NCBI GenBank assembly: GCA_024743195.1
Contig: JANSXE010000007.1
Coordinates: 1 to 64,000, forward strand
Source of the DNA: Alphaproteobacteria bacterium
GTDB taxonomy: Bacteria > Pseudomonadota > Alphaproteobacteria > UBA8366 > Aestuariispiraceae
Direction of reading: 5' to 3'
Length of the DNA stretch: 64,000 nt
Shown: one piece after another, positions 1-7,318 of the stretch
How the letters are laid out: each line of letters begins with the position of its first letter
Numbering within the stretch: the first letter of the stretch is position 1
Program-made: the position numbers and the translations under genes
The notes under the pieces: generated by a model
The model's input: the letters and a program-made list of their open reading frames with translations, nothing else
Database searches by the model: none
Told to the model about the DNA's origin: nothing

Positions 1-617
1 ACGCCCTCGCCCGACACGTCGCGGGTGATCGAGGGGTTGTCCGACTTGCGGCTGATCTTGTCGACCTCGTCGATGTAAACGATGCCGCGCTGCGCGCGCT
101 CGACATTGTAGTCGGCCGACTGCAGCAGCTTCAGGATGATGTTCTCGACATCCTCGCCCACGTACCCCGCCTCGGTCAGCGTCGTCGCGTCCGCCATGGT
201 GAAGGGCACGTCGAGGATGCGCGCCAGCGTCTGGGCCAGCAGCGTCTTGCCGCAGCCGGTCGGGCCGATCAGCAGGATGTTCGACTTGGCCAGTTCGACG
301 TCGGCGTTCTTCTGCCCGTGGGCGAGCCGCTTGTAGTGATTGTGCACCGCGACCGAAAGCACCCGCTTCGCATGGTCCTGGCCGATCACATAATCGTCCA
401 GAACGTCCCGAATCTCGTGCGGGGACGGCACCCCGTCGCGCGACTTCGCGACGCCCGCCTTGTGGTCCTCCTTGATGATGTCCATGCACAGTTCGACGCA
501 TTCGTCGCAGATGAACACCGTCGGACCGGCGATGAGCTTGCGGACCTCGTGCTGGCTCTTGCCGCAGAACGAGCAGAAAAGCGTGTTCTTGCTGTCGCCG
601 CCGCTGGATTTACTCAT
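1..617 (-). CDS. clpX: ATP-dependent Clp protease ATP-binding subunit ClpX (3' part cut by window edge)
   Basis: Hexameric AAA+ unfoldase that feeds substrates to ClpP in the cytoplasm. Only the first about 205 residues are in the window; the rest lies beyond position 1. The start (complement of 615-617) gives [10 protein letters not shown]. It is followed by the ClpX zinc-binding domain with Cys15, Cys18, Cys37 and Cys40 (CSFC...CDEC), the conserved IGQDHAK segment, Walker A GPTGCGKT at about 118-125, and a Walker B-like IVYIDEVDK near 185. The zinc domain separates ClpX from ClpA/B and HslU. It follows clpP and tig on the same strand, the usual bacterial order. A 354-base gap with a strong hairpin separates it from clpP, so it may have its own promoter. 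Identity is essentially certain from motifs and context. Confidence 0.97.
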   Translation of the reverse strand, partial: MSKSSGGDSKNTLFCSFCGKSQHEVRKLIAGPTVFICDECVELCMDIIKEDHKAGVAKSRDGVPSPHEIRDVLDDYVIGQDHAKRVLSVAVHNHYKRLAHGQKNADVELAKSNILLIGPTGCGKTLLAQTLARILDVPFTMADATTLTEAGYVGEDVENIILKLLQSADYNVERAQRGIVYIDEVDKISRKSDNPSITRDVSGEG

Positions 618-971
618 CGTCGTCGCTCTTTCGTCTCGACCCGTCGCAAGGACCCGCCCGGTTCACCGTCGGCCGTCGCCGCCGACTGGAACCGTTCCGG
701 GGCGAACCCGTCACGCGCCATATAGCCGCCGCGTCGCCGCTGTCGAGGGGGCGGACGGCGCCTCCCGAACCGGGCCTCGCGCCCGCGCCGCCTCCCGCGA
801 TCAATCGTAGTCGCTGCGGTCCGCGCCCATCAATGGGAAAAACCGGACCGCCCGCGGCCGACGCGCCCACCGGCGCGTTCCCGTAGCCAACCGGTCCCGG
901 GCCGGCGATGCAAGCCCTTATCTCTCGCCGCCGCGCAAAAACCGCGGCGGCGAGCGGGCGCGCGCCGCCGA
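618..971. other. intergenic region between clpX and clpP
   Basis: This 354-base stretch has no convincing gene. It contains a perfect 12-bp hairpin just after the clpP stop (listed separately) and otherwise GC-rich sequence. It presumably carries a clpX promoter, but I cannot point to clear -35/-10 boxes. Confidence 0.6.
924..954 (-). terminator. hairpin after clpP
   Basis: A perfect 12-bp stem (CTCGCCGCCGCG and its complement) with a 7-nt loop starts 18 nt after the clpP stop codon on the minus strand. No U-tract follows in that direction. It may act as a weak terminator or mRNA-stabilising hairpin between clpP and clpX. Confidence 0.5.
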
Positions 972-1616
972 TCACTTGTCGACGTCGTCCTCGCCGGTGT
1001 CGGGCCGGGTCGCCATGACATCGTCGATAAGGCCGAATCCCTTGGCCTCTTCGGCGCTCATGAACTTGTCGCGCTCCATGGCGCCTTCGATGGTCTCCAG
1101 CGTCTGGCCGGTGTGGCGCACGTAGATCTCGTTCAGACGCTCGCGGATTCGCAGGATCTCGCGCGCCTGAATCTCGATGTCCGTCGCCTGGCCCTGCGCG
1201 CCGCCGGACGGCTGGTGGACCATGATGCGGCTGTTGGGCAGCGCAAAGCGCTTGCCCGCCTCGCCCGCGGTCAGCAACAGCGAGCCCATCGACGCCGCCT
1301 GCCCCAGGCAAACGGTCGAGACCTTGGGGCGGATGTATTGCATGGTGTCGTAGATCGACAGCCCCGACGTCACCACCCCGCCCGGCGAATTGATGTAGAA
1401 GGCGATGTCCTTCGTCGGATTCTCCGACTCCAAGAACAGCAGCTGGGCGCAGAGCAGGCTCGCCACGTGGTCGTCCACGCCGCCGGTCAAAAAGATGATT
1501 CGCTCCTTGAGGAGGCGCGAGTAGATGTCGTAAGCGCGCTCGCCGCGGTTGGTCTGCTCGACCACCATCGGCACCAGCGTGTTCATGTAGAGATCGACCG
1601 GGTCGCGATCGTGCAT
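972..1616 (-). CDS. clpP: ATP-dependent Clp protease proteolytic subunit ClpP
   Basis: Serine peptidase subunit of the ClpXP/ClpAP protease (family S14). The protein has 214 residues, slightly longer than the usual about 200. The catalytic triad is visible: Ser109 in GQAASMGS, His134 in MVHQPSGG and Asp183 in MERDKFM. The start at 1616 ([14 protein letters not shown]) fits the alphaproteobacterial N-terminus; the segment beginning LVPMVVEQ corresponds to the mature end of many ClpPs. It sits between tig (upstream) and clpX (downstream), a highly conserved order. An acidic C-terminal tail (GEDDVDK) is visible. Identification is secure. Confidence 0.97.
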   Translation of the reverse strand: MHDRDPVDLYMNTLVPMVVEQTNRGERAYDIYSRLLKERIIFLTGGVDDHVASLLCAQLLFLESENPTKDIAFYINSPGGVVTSGLSIYDTMQYIRPKVSTVCLGQAASMGSLLLTAGEAGKRFALPNSRIMVHQPSGGAQGQATDIEIQAREILRIRERLNEIYVRHTGQTLETIEGAMERDKFMSAEEAKGFGLIDDVMATRPDTGEDDVDK

Positions 1617-1843
1617 GGCTGCCGTCCTTCTTCACCGGGCCGGACGCGCAGGGCTGCCGGCCCAGGCGCGCCGCGGCCGAACGTCTTGCATTCGGGTCCT
1701 CGTCCGCCGCCCCCGCCCGGCGCGCGGACGCGCCGACGGGGTCGGGAGAAGCGATGCGGGACGAACGCCCCGCATCGGCGGGTCCTTAGCATGTAGGCGG
1801 CGACGCCGACCGGTCCACCCCGTCGACGCCGCGCGCCCCATGC

Positions 1844-3304
1844 TCATTCCGTATCGGCCGCCTTGGCGTCGGCCTGCTTGGCCGCCGCCTTCTTGCCCGC
1901 GCCCTTCTTGGCCGCGGCCTTCTTCGCCGCAGCCTTCTTGGACGCCTTCTTCGCCGATTTCTTCGCTCCCGCGGCGCCCTCGTCGTCGGACTCCTCCGCA
2001 AGCAGCTCTTCGACCGGGATTTCCTTCTCCTCGACCTGCGCCTGCTCGACGATGTAGTCGATCGTCTTGTCCTCGAAGATCGGGGCGCGGAGCTGGGCCA
2101 TCAGCTCCGGGTTCTTGCTGTAGGCCTCGAAAACCTCGCGCTCCTGCCCCGGGTAGCGCTGGGCCTCCCGGACGACGGCGCGGTTCAGTTCGTCCTGGCT
2201 GACCTCGATGTTGGCGCGCTCGCCGACGTGACTGAGCAGCAGACCGAGCTGGACGCGGCGATGGGCGATGTCGCGGTACTCCGCCTTCAGCGCCTCATCG
2301 TCCTTGTCCTTGTCCTCGTCGTCGATCTGGCCCTGCGCGCGCGCCTGCTCGAACTGGGTCCAGATCTGCTCGAACTCCTGCTCGATCATGCCGTCCGGAA
2401 CCGGGAAGTCGTGCGCCGCATAGAGCTGGTCCAGAAGACCGCGCTTCATGCGGGCCCGGGCCACCTGGCCGTAATCCGCGCCCAGACGTTCGCGAATCAT
2501 GCCGCGCAACTGCTCGAGCGACTCCATGCCGAGGTTCTTCGCGAACTCGTCGTCGATCGCCGTGTCCTTGAACGCCTCGATCCCCTTGACCGTGACGTCG
2601 AAGACCGCGTCCTTGCCGGCCAGGCTCTCCTGCCCATAGTCCTCCGGGAAGGTCACCTTGACCTCGACCGCGTCGCCCTTCTTGGCGCCGACGAGCTGAT
2701 CCTCGAAGCCGGGAATGAAGCGGCCGCTGCCGAGCTCCAGGCGGAAATCCTCCGCCGCGCCGCCTTCGAACGGCTCGCCGTCGACCTTGCCGACGAAGTC
2801 GATCACCGCGACGTCGCCGGTCTGGGTGGGGCGATCCTCTTCGATCGGCTCGGCGCTGCGGTAGTCGTTGGCGACGCCTTCCAGCGCCTGCTCGACTTCC
2901 TGGTCCGAGATCTTCGGCGTCAGCTTGACGACCGACAGGGTGGAGAAGTCGACCGGCTCGATCTCCGGCATCAACTCGACGCCGACGGTGTAGACCAGGT
3001 CGGCGCCCTTCTCGAAGCTGGTGATCTCGATCTTCGGCTGCATCGCCGGCTTGAGATCGCGCTCGCTCATCACCGATTGGGTCGATTCGTTGACGGTCTG
3101 CTCGAGCACCTCGCCCAGCACATTGTCTCCGAAGCGCTGCTTCAGGATCTTCATCGGCGCCTTGCCGGGGCGGAAGCCGGGCAGGTTCACCTGCTGACCG
3201 ACCTCGCCGAGGCGGGCCTCGACGCGGCGTTCGAGTTCCTCGGCCGGGACGGTGATCGAGAATTCCCGGCTCAAGCCTTCGTTCTTGGTTTCGGTTACCT
3301 GCAT
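1844..3304 (-). CDS. tig: trigger factor (ribosome-associated chaperone)
   Basis: 486-residue chaperone that binds at the ribosomal exit tunnel and has FKBP-like prolyl isomerase activity. The N-terminal ribosome-binding signature GFRPGKAP is at about 43-50. The FKBP-type domain follows (roughly 150-250, GDVAVIDFVGKVDGEPFEGG), then the helical C-terminal domain. The last about 55 residues form a Lys/Ala-rich basic tail made of repeating KKAAAK-type units, typical of high-GC alphaproteobacterial homologues. The frame stays open upstream through the tRNA-Leu, so I set the start at MQVTETKNEG (complement of 3302-3304), the conserved N-terminus. It is the first gene of the tig-clpP-clpX order. 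Confidence 0.96.
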   Translation of the reverse strand: MQVTETKNEGLSREFSITVPAEELERRVEARLGEVGQQVNLPGFRPGKAPMKILKQRFGDNVLGEVLEQTVNESTQSVMSERDLKPAMQPKIEITSFEKGADLVYTVGVELMPEIEPVDFSTLSVVKLTPKISDQEVEQALEGVANDYRSAEPIEEDRPTQTGDVAVIDFVGKVDGEPFEGGAAEDFRLELGSGRFIPGFEDQLVGAKKGDAVEVKVTFPEDYGQESLAGKDAVFDVTVKGIEAFKDTAIDDEFAKNLGMESLEQLRGMIRERLGADYGQVARARMKRGLLDQLYAAHDFPVPDGMIEQEFEQIWTQFEQARAQGQIDDEDKDKDDEALKAEYRDIAHRRVQLGLLLSHVGERANIEVSQDELNRAVVREAQRYPGQEREVFEAYSKNPELMAQLRAPIFEDKTIDYIVEQAQVEEKEIPVEELLAEESDDEGAAGAKKSAKKASKKAAAKKAAAKKGAGKKAAAKQADAKAADTE

Positions 3305-3407
3305 GAGATGCTGACCGTCGTGTTTGTGGTCCGAAGTCGGGTGAAAAGCGTCGTGCGTCGAAACGGGGAGCGAGCGTGCGCGGGCGGACCGGCCGTCGGC
3401 GGCGGAC

Positions 3408-3492
3408 TGGTGCGGGCGGAGGGACTTGAACCCCCACGGGTTTCCCCACCAGGACCTAAACCTGACGCGTCTACCAATTCCGCCACGCCCGC
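3408..3492 (-). tRNA. tRNA-Leu (anticodon UAG)
   Basis: The minus strand folds as a class II tRNA. The acceptor stem GCGGGCG pairs with CGCCCGC, followed by discriminator A and an encoded CCA. The anticodon arm TCAGG-TTTAGGT-CCTGG gives anticodon UAG. There is a long variable arm (TGGGGAAACCCGT) and a T-arm with TTCAAGT. The 85-nt length including CCA fits tRNA-Leu. It lies about 100 nt upstream of tig on the same strand. Confidence 0.96.
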
Positions 3493-3686
3493 CATGGGTC
3501 CGCGCAGACCGGCGACCGACAGCCCGAAGAGCCGCAGCCGACCGATCCAGGACGCCTCGGCCGGGTGCGACCGCGCGCTTCGAGCCCCGCCGAAGCGGCG
3601 CTTCTATAGCAACGCGCCGGGGACGCGTCAAAGCGTAGATTTCGCGGAATGCGCGGGCTTGCGGCGCGGCCCCTAACCCGAGCGGT

Positions 3687-3935
3687 TCAGTTGGCCACGC
3701 GCTCGCAATAGGTGCTGGTGAAGGTCGCGAGCGCCAGGACCCGCGGCCCCTCGATCACGGTCTGCCGGGTGACCGGCTTCTCGACCGACAATTCATAGCG
3801 CACATGGGGGATTCCGAAGTCGTCGGAGGCGATCGACAGCACGCGCGCCGTCTCCACCATGCGGTCCGAGCGCGTGCGCCGGAACCGGGTTCCAGCCTTC
3901 ACGAACTCCATGGCGTTCTCGCGCTTGAAGAACAT
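3687..3935 (-). CDS. small hypothetical protein, 82 aa
   Basis: I do not recognise a named family. The protein begins MFFKRENAMEFVKAG and contains a basic stretch (RFRRTRSDR) followed by short beta-prone segments (ARVLSIASDD, HVRYELSVEKP, RVLALATFTS). The frame is open further upstream, but this start has a good ribosome-binding site (GGGAG, 8 nt upstream) and a plausible soluble N-terminus. It has no signal peptide, membrane segment or cysteine cluster. It is a stand-alone gene on the minus strand, with AT-rich sequence and a TTATCCACA motif upstream. It resembles small conserved proteins of alphaproteobacteria with unknown role. Confidence 0.6.
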   Translation of the reverse strand: MFFKRENAMEFVKAGTRFRRTRSDRMVETARVLSIASDDFGIPHVRYELSVEKPVTRQTVIEGPRVLALATFTSTYCERVAN

Positions 3936-4206
3936 CGCCGGTCTCCCTCGACCCGAAGCGTTGAGATATGCCGCCTTGCTCTTGCCCGGCAAATGCACCG
4001 CTTTCACCGCCCCTCGCCTCCCAACAATCAGAGTTATCCACAGGTCCTGTCAACGAACATTAAGACGGATTTATCTTGAATTGAAGGGTTTTGTCCGTCT
4101 CGCCTAAGGGCTTTCCTCACCCTCCGGACGTAACCACCAGCCCCTAGGAAGCAAACGACGATCGGCCGACCAGGCCCGCCGACCAGGCCCGCCGCCCCGT
4201 CGCCGA

Positions 4207-5718
4207 TCAGGCGTCGGGCAGAAGGTCGCGAAGCACCGCCGGCAGACGATCCGGCAACTCGTCGGCGACGAGGCCCGGACCGACGGCGGCTCCGACGGCG
4301 CCGTGCAGCCAGGCGGCGGCGCAGGCCGCCTCGAAGACCGGCATGTCCTGCACCGCCAGCCCGGCCGCGAACCCGGCGAGCACGTCGCCCGCCCCAGCCG
4401 TCGCGAGCCAAGCGGGCGCGTTCGCGTTGATCACGGCGCGCCCGTCCTGGGCGGCGATCACCGTATCGTAGCCCTTAAGCAGCACCACGCAGCCGGCCCG
4501 CGCGGCCGCGCGCCGGGCCCGCTCGGTCTTCGCCATATCGGGGACCGCCTCCGCCGCCAGATCGGGAAACAGCCGGCGGAACTCCCCCTCGTGCGGCGTC
4601 AGCAGGGTCGGCCCGCAGATCGTCTCGAACAGCAGTTGCTGGCCGTCCTCGAACAGGCTGAGCGCATCGGCGTCGAGCACCGCCGGCAGGCCGGCGCGCA
4701 GCACGGCGAGCGTCTTCTCCCGCGCGGTCAGCGTCCCGGCGCCGAGGCCCGGCCCGATCAGCGCGCCGCCGACATTGTGCTCCGTCAGCATGTCCGCGAA
4801 GGTCCGGGTGTCCCGATAGGGGCGCACGACCGCGCTTTCGACCGACACGCGATAGAGCGGCGCGGCCTGATGCGGGACGGCCAGCGTCACCATGCCCGCG
4901 CCGGCGCGCTGGGCCGCGCGCACCGCCATGCGGGCCGCGCCCAGCATCTCCCCGCCCCCGGCCGCGAGCAGGTGCCCGCGGCTGTATTTGTGCTGACCGG
5001 GCTCGGGCGTCGGGAAGGCGTCCAGCCACAGGGACGGGTCGTTGCGAGCCGTCTGGGGAGCGATCGCGTCCAGCACCGCCGGCGGCGTGCCGATGTCGCC
5101 CACCACCAGTTCGCCGCAGCAGCGACGCCCGGGCAGCAGGTAGTGGCCCGGCTTCGGCCGGAAGAAGGTGACGGTGACCGCCGCCTGCGGGCTGCGGGCG
5201 CCGGCCTGTGCGGCGAGGTCGGCGCCGCTGTCCCCGCTGACGCCGCTCGGCGTATCGACCGCGACCACGGGCCGCCCGCCGATCGCGGCCAGGGTTTCCG
5301 CCGCCGCATCGCGCGGCGGACCTTTGAGGCCCGCCCCGAACAGGGCGTCGACGACGACGGCGGCGCCCTCCAGCAGCGCGGGGGCGAGCGGCTCGACGTC
5401 GCCCGGCCAGCGCGACGCCGCCTCGGCGGCGTCGCCGCTCAACCGCTCGCGCTCGCCGAGCAGGCCGAGTCGCACCCGCCATCCGCGCTCCCGCAGAAGC
5501 CGGGCCGCCACGAAGCCGTCGCCGCCATTGTTGCCGGGGCCGCAGAGCACCGCGAGCGCGCCGCGTTCGAAACGCGCCTCGACGGCGTCGGCGACATAGG
5601 CCCCGGCCGCCTCCATCAATTCGACGCCCGACGCGCCGGCCGCGATCGCCAGCCGGTCCGCCTCGTACATCTCCGCCGTGGTCAGCAGCGCCGCATCGCG
5701 CCAGGCCTGTTCGTTCAT
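4207..5718 (-). CDS. nnr: bifunctional NAD(P)H-hydrate epimerase / ADP-dependent NAD(P)H-hydrate dehydratase
   Basis: Repairs hydrated NAD(P)H: the N-terminal YjeF_N domain epimerises R/S-NAD(P)HX, and the C-terminal carbohydrate-kinase-like domain dehydrates S-NAD(P)HX using ADP. The 503-residue protein shows the epimerase motif GPGNNGGDG at about 60-68, and the kinase-fold signature AGAGDVLAG near 441-449. Two-domain length matches the family (about 490-510). The frame extends upstream into sequence lacking family features; I choose MNEQAWRDAALLTTAEMY because it gives the normal N-terminus ending in the TTAEM motif. It is a single gene, followed at 4206-4008 by a gene-free region. No anomalies were seen. 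Confidence 0.94.
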   Translation of the reverse strand: MNEQAWRDAALLTTAEMYEADRLAIAAGASGVELMEAAGAYVADAVEARFERGALAVLCGPGNNGGDGFVAARLLRERGWRVRLGLLGERERLSGDAAEAASRWPGDVEPLAPALLEGAAVVVDALFGAGLKGPPRDAAAETLAAIGGRPVVAVDTPSGVSGDSGADLAAQAGARSPQAAVTVTFFRPKPGHYLLPGRRCCGELVVGDIGTPPAVLDAIAPQTARNDPSLWLDAFPTPEPGQHKYSRGHLLAAGGGEMLGAARMAVRAAQRAGAGMVTLAVPHQAAPLYRVSVESAVVRPYRDTRTFADMLTEHNVGGALIGPGLGAGTLTAREKTLAVLRAGLPAVLDADALSLFEDGQQLLFETICGPTLLTPHEGEFRRLFPDLAAEAVPDMAKTERARRAAARAGCVVLLKGYDTVIAAQDGRAVINANAPAWLATAGAGDVLAGFAAGLAVQDMPVFEAACAAAWLHGAVGAAVGPGLVADELPDRLPAVLRDLLPDA

Positions 5719-5923
5719 CGCTTCGCTCAACGCCGCACCCAGTCGGGACGTCCCGACGACGGGACGGGCGCGCACCGGCGCGCCGCCGCGATCATCGCAA
5801 GCCCCGCCGTCCATTCCAAGCGCCGGCTTTGCGGCCCAGCTTCCCCTATTCGCCCCTTCGCAACCGATGCGGAAGCGGCCATAGTGGGCTCCCACCGATC
5901 CTGACGAGGCGAGGTTTCCGTCG

Positions 5924-6520
5924 ATGGTCCGCCCGCCAACGCCGCCGGCCGCCGCGCTCGCCCTCGCCCTCCCCCTCGCCCTGCTGGCCGGCGGGTGCGA
6001 GGATCCGGGCCCGAAACTCACGCTGGTCTATATGAGCCCGCAGGGCAGCGAGCGGGTCCTGCTCGAGGCCGCCCGGTTCCAAGGCGGAATCCCGGTGCAT
6101 GTGGACGGCGCCCCCGCCGGTTGGGGCGACGCCGATGGGTTGAGCGTGCAACTGGCCGCGCGCTTCGCCACCGCCCAGGCGCGGCCCGACTGGCGCATCG
6201 AGGGAGCCGGGCGCCCGCCGCGCGGTCCGGATGGGACCCGCATCGTCGTCAGCTTCGACCCGGAAACCGGCTTCAGCGGCGTCTCGATCTGCCAAGGGGA
6301 GGAGATCGGCGGGGAGGAGATCGGCGGGGAGGGGATCGGCTCCGAGACGGCGCCCGATCCGATGAGCTTCCGGCTCGTGATCTGCGACGGCGCGCGGCGT
6401 GCGGCGGAGGCGCTCGCCACCCTGCCGCGACCGGCCGGCCCCGAGACCGAGCCGTTCCGGCGCCTGTTCTCCGAGGCGGCTGCGGCGGTCGTCGAACGCG
6501 AGCAGGAGCGCAGGCGGTAG
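5924..6520 (+). CDS. putative lipoprotein, 198 aa
   Basis: Function not recognised. The N-terminus (MVRPPTPPAAALALAL) is a lipoprotein-type signal peptide ending in LLAGGC, so the mature protein would start at Cys25 and be membrane anchored. The body contains short beta-like segments and a central acidic Glu/Gly-rich repeat (GEEIGGEEIGGEGIG, about residues 125-139) encoded by three 15-bp tandem units, suggesting length variation. It is divergent from nnr and convergent with the PilZ-like gene. The start is the only reasonable ATG. It could be a periplasmic-facing assembly or stress protein, but nothing in the sequence decides this. Confidence 0.65.
   Translation: MVRPPTPPAAALALALPLALLAGGCEDPGPKLTLVYMSPQGSERVLLEAARFQGGIPVHVDGAPAGWGDADGLSVQLAARFATAQARPDWRIEGAGRPPRGPDGTRIVVSFDPETGFSGVSICQGEEIGGEEIGGEGIGSETAPDPMSFRLVICDGARRAAEALATLPRPAGPETEPFRRLFSEAAAAVVEREQERRR
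6296..6340 (+). repeat. three tandem 15-bp units inside the lipoprotein gene
   Basis: Unit GGGGAGGAGATCGGC occurs three times (the third with one A-to-G change), encoding Gly-Glu-Glu-Ile-Gly repeats. The period is a multiple of three, so copy-number change keeps the reading frame. Confidence 0.9.
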
Positions 6521-6540
6521 GCGGTAAGCTGGGCCGATCG

Positions 6541-6897
6541 TCAGTCCTGCATTTCGGTCAAGCGGACATATTCCTGCAGGACGTGTTGATGGTAGGGCTG
6601 CGGGCGCTGGTACTTGGCGGCCAGCCCGTTCTGGTCGATGCGCACGACGACGCCGCGGGCCGGGATCTCATGGCTCTCGCCATTCAGCACGATGCGGAAG
6701 CGGAAGCCGAACTGCTGCCGCTCGATCAGGTCGCCGTCGTAGGGGGACAGGCGGAACGCGACGGTCGAGAGATCGGCGACCGTATAGGTCTTGCTGTCGA
6801 TCTGGACGCGCGCGCCGTGCCCCGGCGCGCGCTCATGCTCGCGCGGCTCTGCGCTCTTCTTGCTGGCGCCGCCGAACAATCCGCCGAACAGGCTCAT
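6541..6897 (-). CDS. PilZ-like domain protein, 118 aa
   Basis: Small cytoplasmic protein that looks like a single PilZ-type beta barrel, the family that senses cyclic di-GMP. An Arg-containing stretch (PREHERAPGHGARVQI) precedes VADLSTVAFRL, which matches only part of the second PilZ motif (D-x-S-x-x-G; the Gly is absent). Binding of c-di-GMP is therefore uncertain. The rest (FRIVLNGESHEIPARGVVVRIDQNGLAAKY) is typical of these barrels. The start at 6897 (MSLFGGLFGG) is preceded by GGAGCAAGGGCG; an upstream ATG at 6936 is possible but less likely. The following AT-rich region probably holds its promoter. Confidence 0.6.
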   Translation of the reverse strand: MSLFGGLFGGASKKSAEPREHERAPGHGARVQIDSKTYTVADLSTVAFRLSPYDGDLIERQQFGFRFRIVLNGESHEIPARGVVVRIDQNGLAAKYQRPQPYHQHVLQEYVRLTEMQD

Positions 6898-7318
6898 CGC
6901 CCTTGCTCCCGTCGATCCATCGGAAACCCTGACCAAGCAAAATTCGCCCCGGACTGGACGTAGACTTCAAGCTGAATACTAGAGAAAAACATATAGTGTC
7001 GGTCAATTCAATTTCAAATAGCGGCTAGATTCGCGCGGCGCCGACACAGCCGAATACTCGGACACTCACTTCGGAGCGCGCGCGCCGCGCCCTCCCGGGG
7101 CGACGAAAGGCATTTCATGTCGACGCCATGCGCCCGTCACGCAGGAGTCACAGTGCGGGCGTAGCGTCGCGCGCATCGACCAACCGCCCGACCTTCGGGC
7201 CACTGGCGACGAGCGCTCCCGGCTGATGAGATTAAGCGTAGGCCGGGCGCGCATCGTCGCTTTTTTTTGTCCGCGCGACGCTTTGCGCCCCCGCAGCCCT
7301 GCGTTACAAGCAACCGCG
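6898..7318. other. intergenic region upstream of mnmC, possible small RNA or leader
   Basis: No convincing protein gene is seen in these 421 bases. The first 120 bases are unusually AT-rich for this genome and probably contain the promoter of the divergent PilZ-like gene. The rest is GC-rich with several short inverted repeats and ends in a strong intrinsic terminator on the plus strand (listed separately), 50 nt before mnmC. A plus-strand transcript starting here would end before mnmC, so the region may encode a small RNA or an attenuated leader. Confidence 0.4.
7206..7268 (+). terminator. strong intrinsic terminator
   Basis: Arms at 7206-7223 (GCGACGAGCGCTCCCGGC) and 7242-7260 pair over 17 bp with one bulge and one mismatch, closing an 18-nt loop. 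Eight consecutive T residues follow directly at 7261-7268. This is the clearest Rho-independent terminator in the window, and it has no protein gene upstream on the same strand. Confidence 0.8.

Noticed and set aside
2228-3676. 482-codon plus-strand frame opposite tig and across tRNA-Leu
   Set aside because: It crosses a tRNA gene and mirrors the trigger factor coding sequence.
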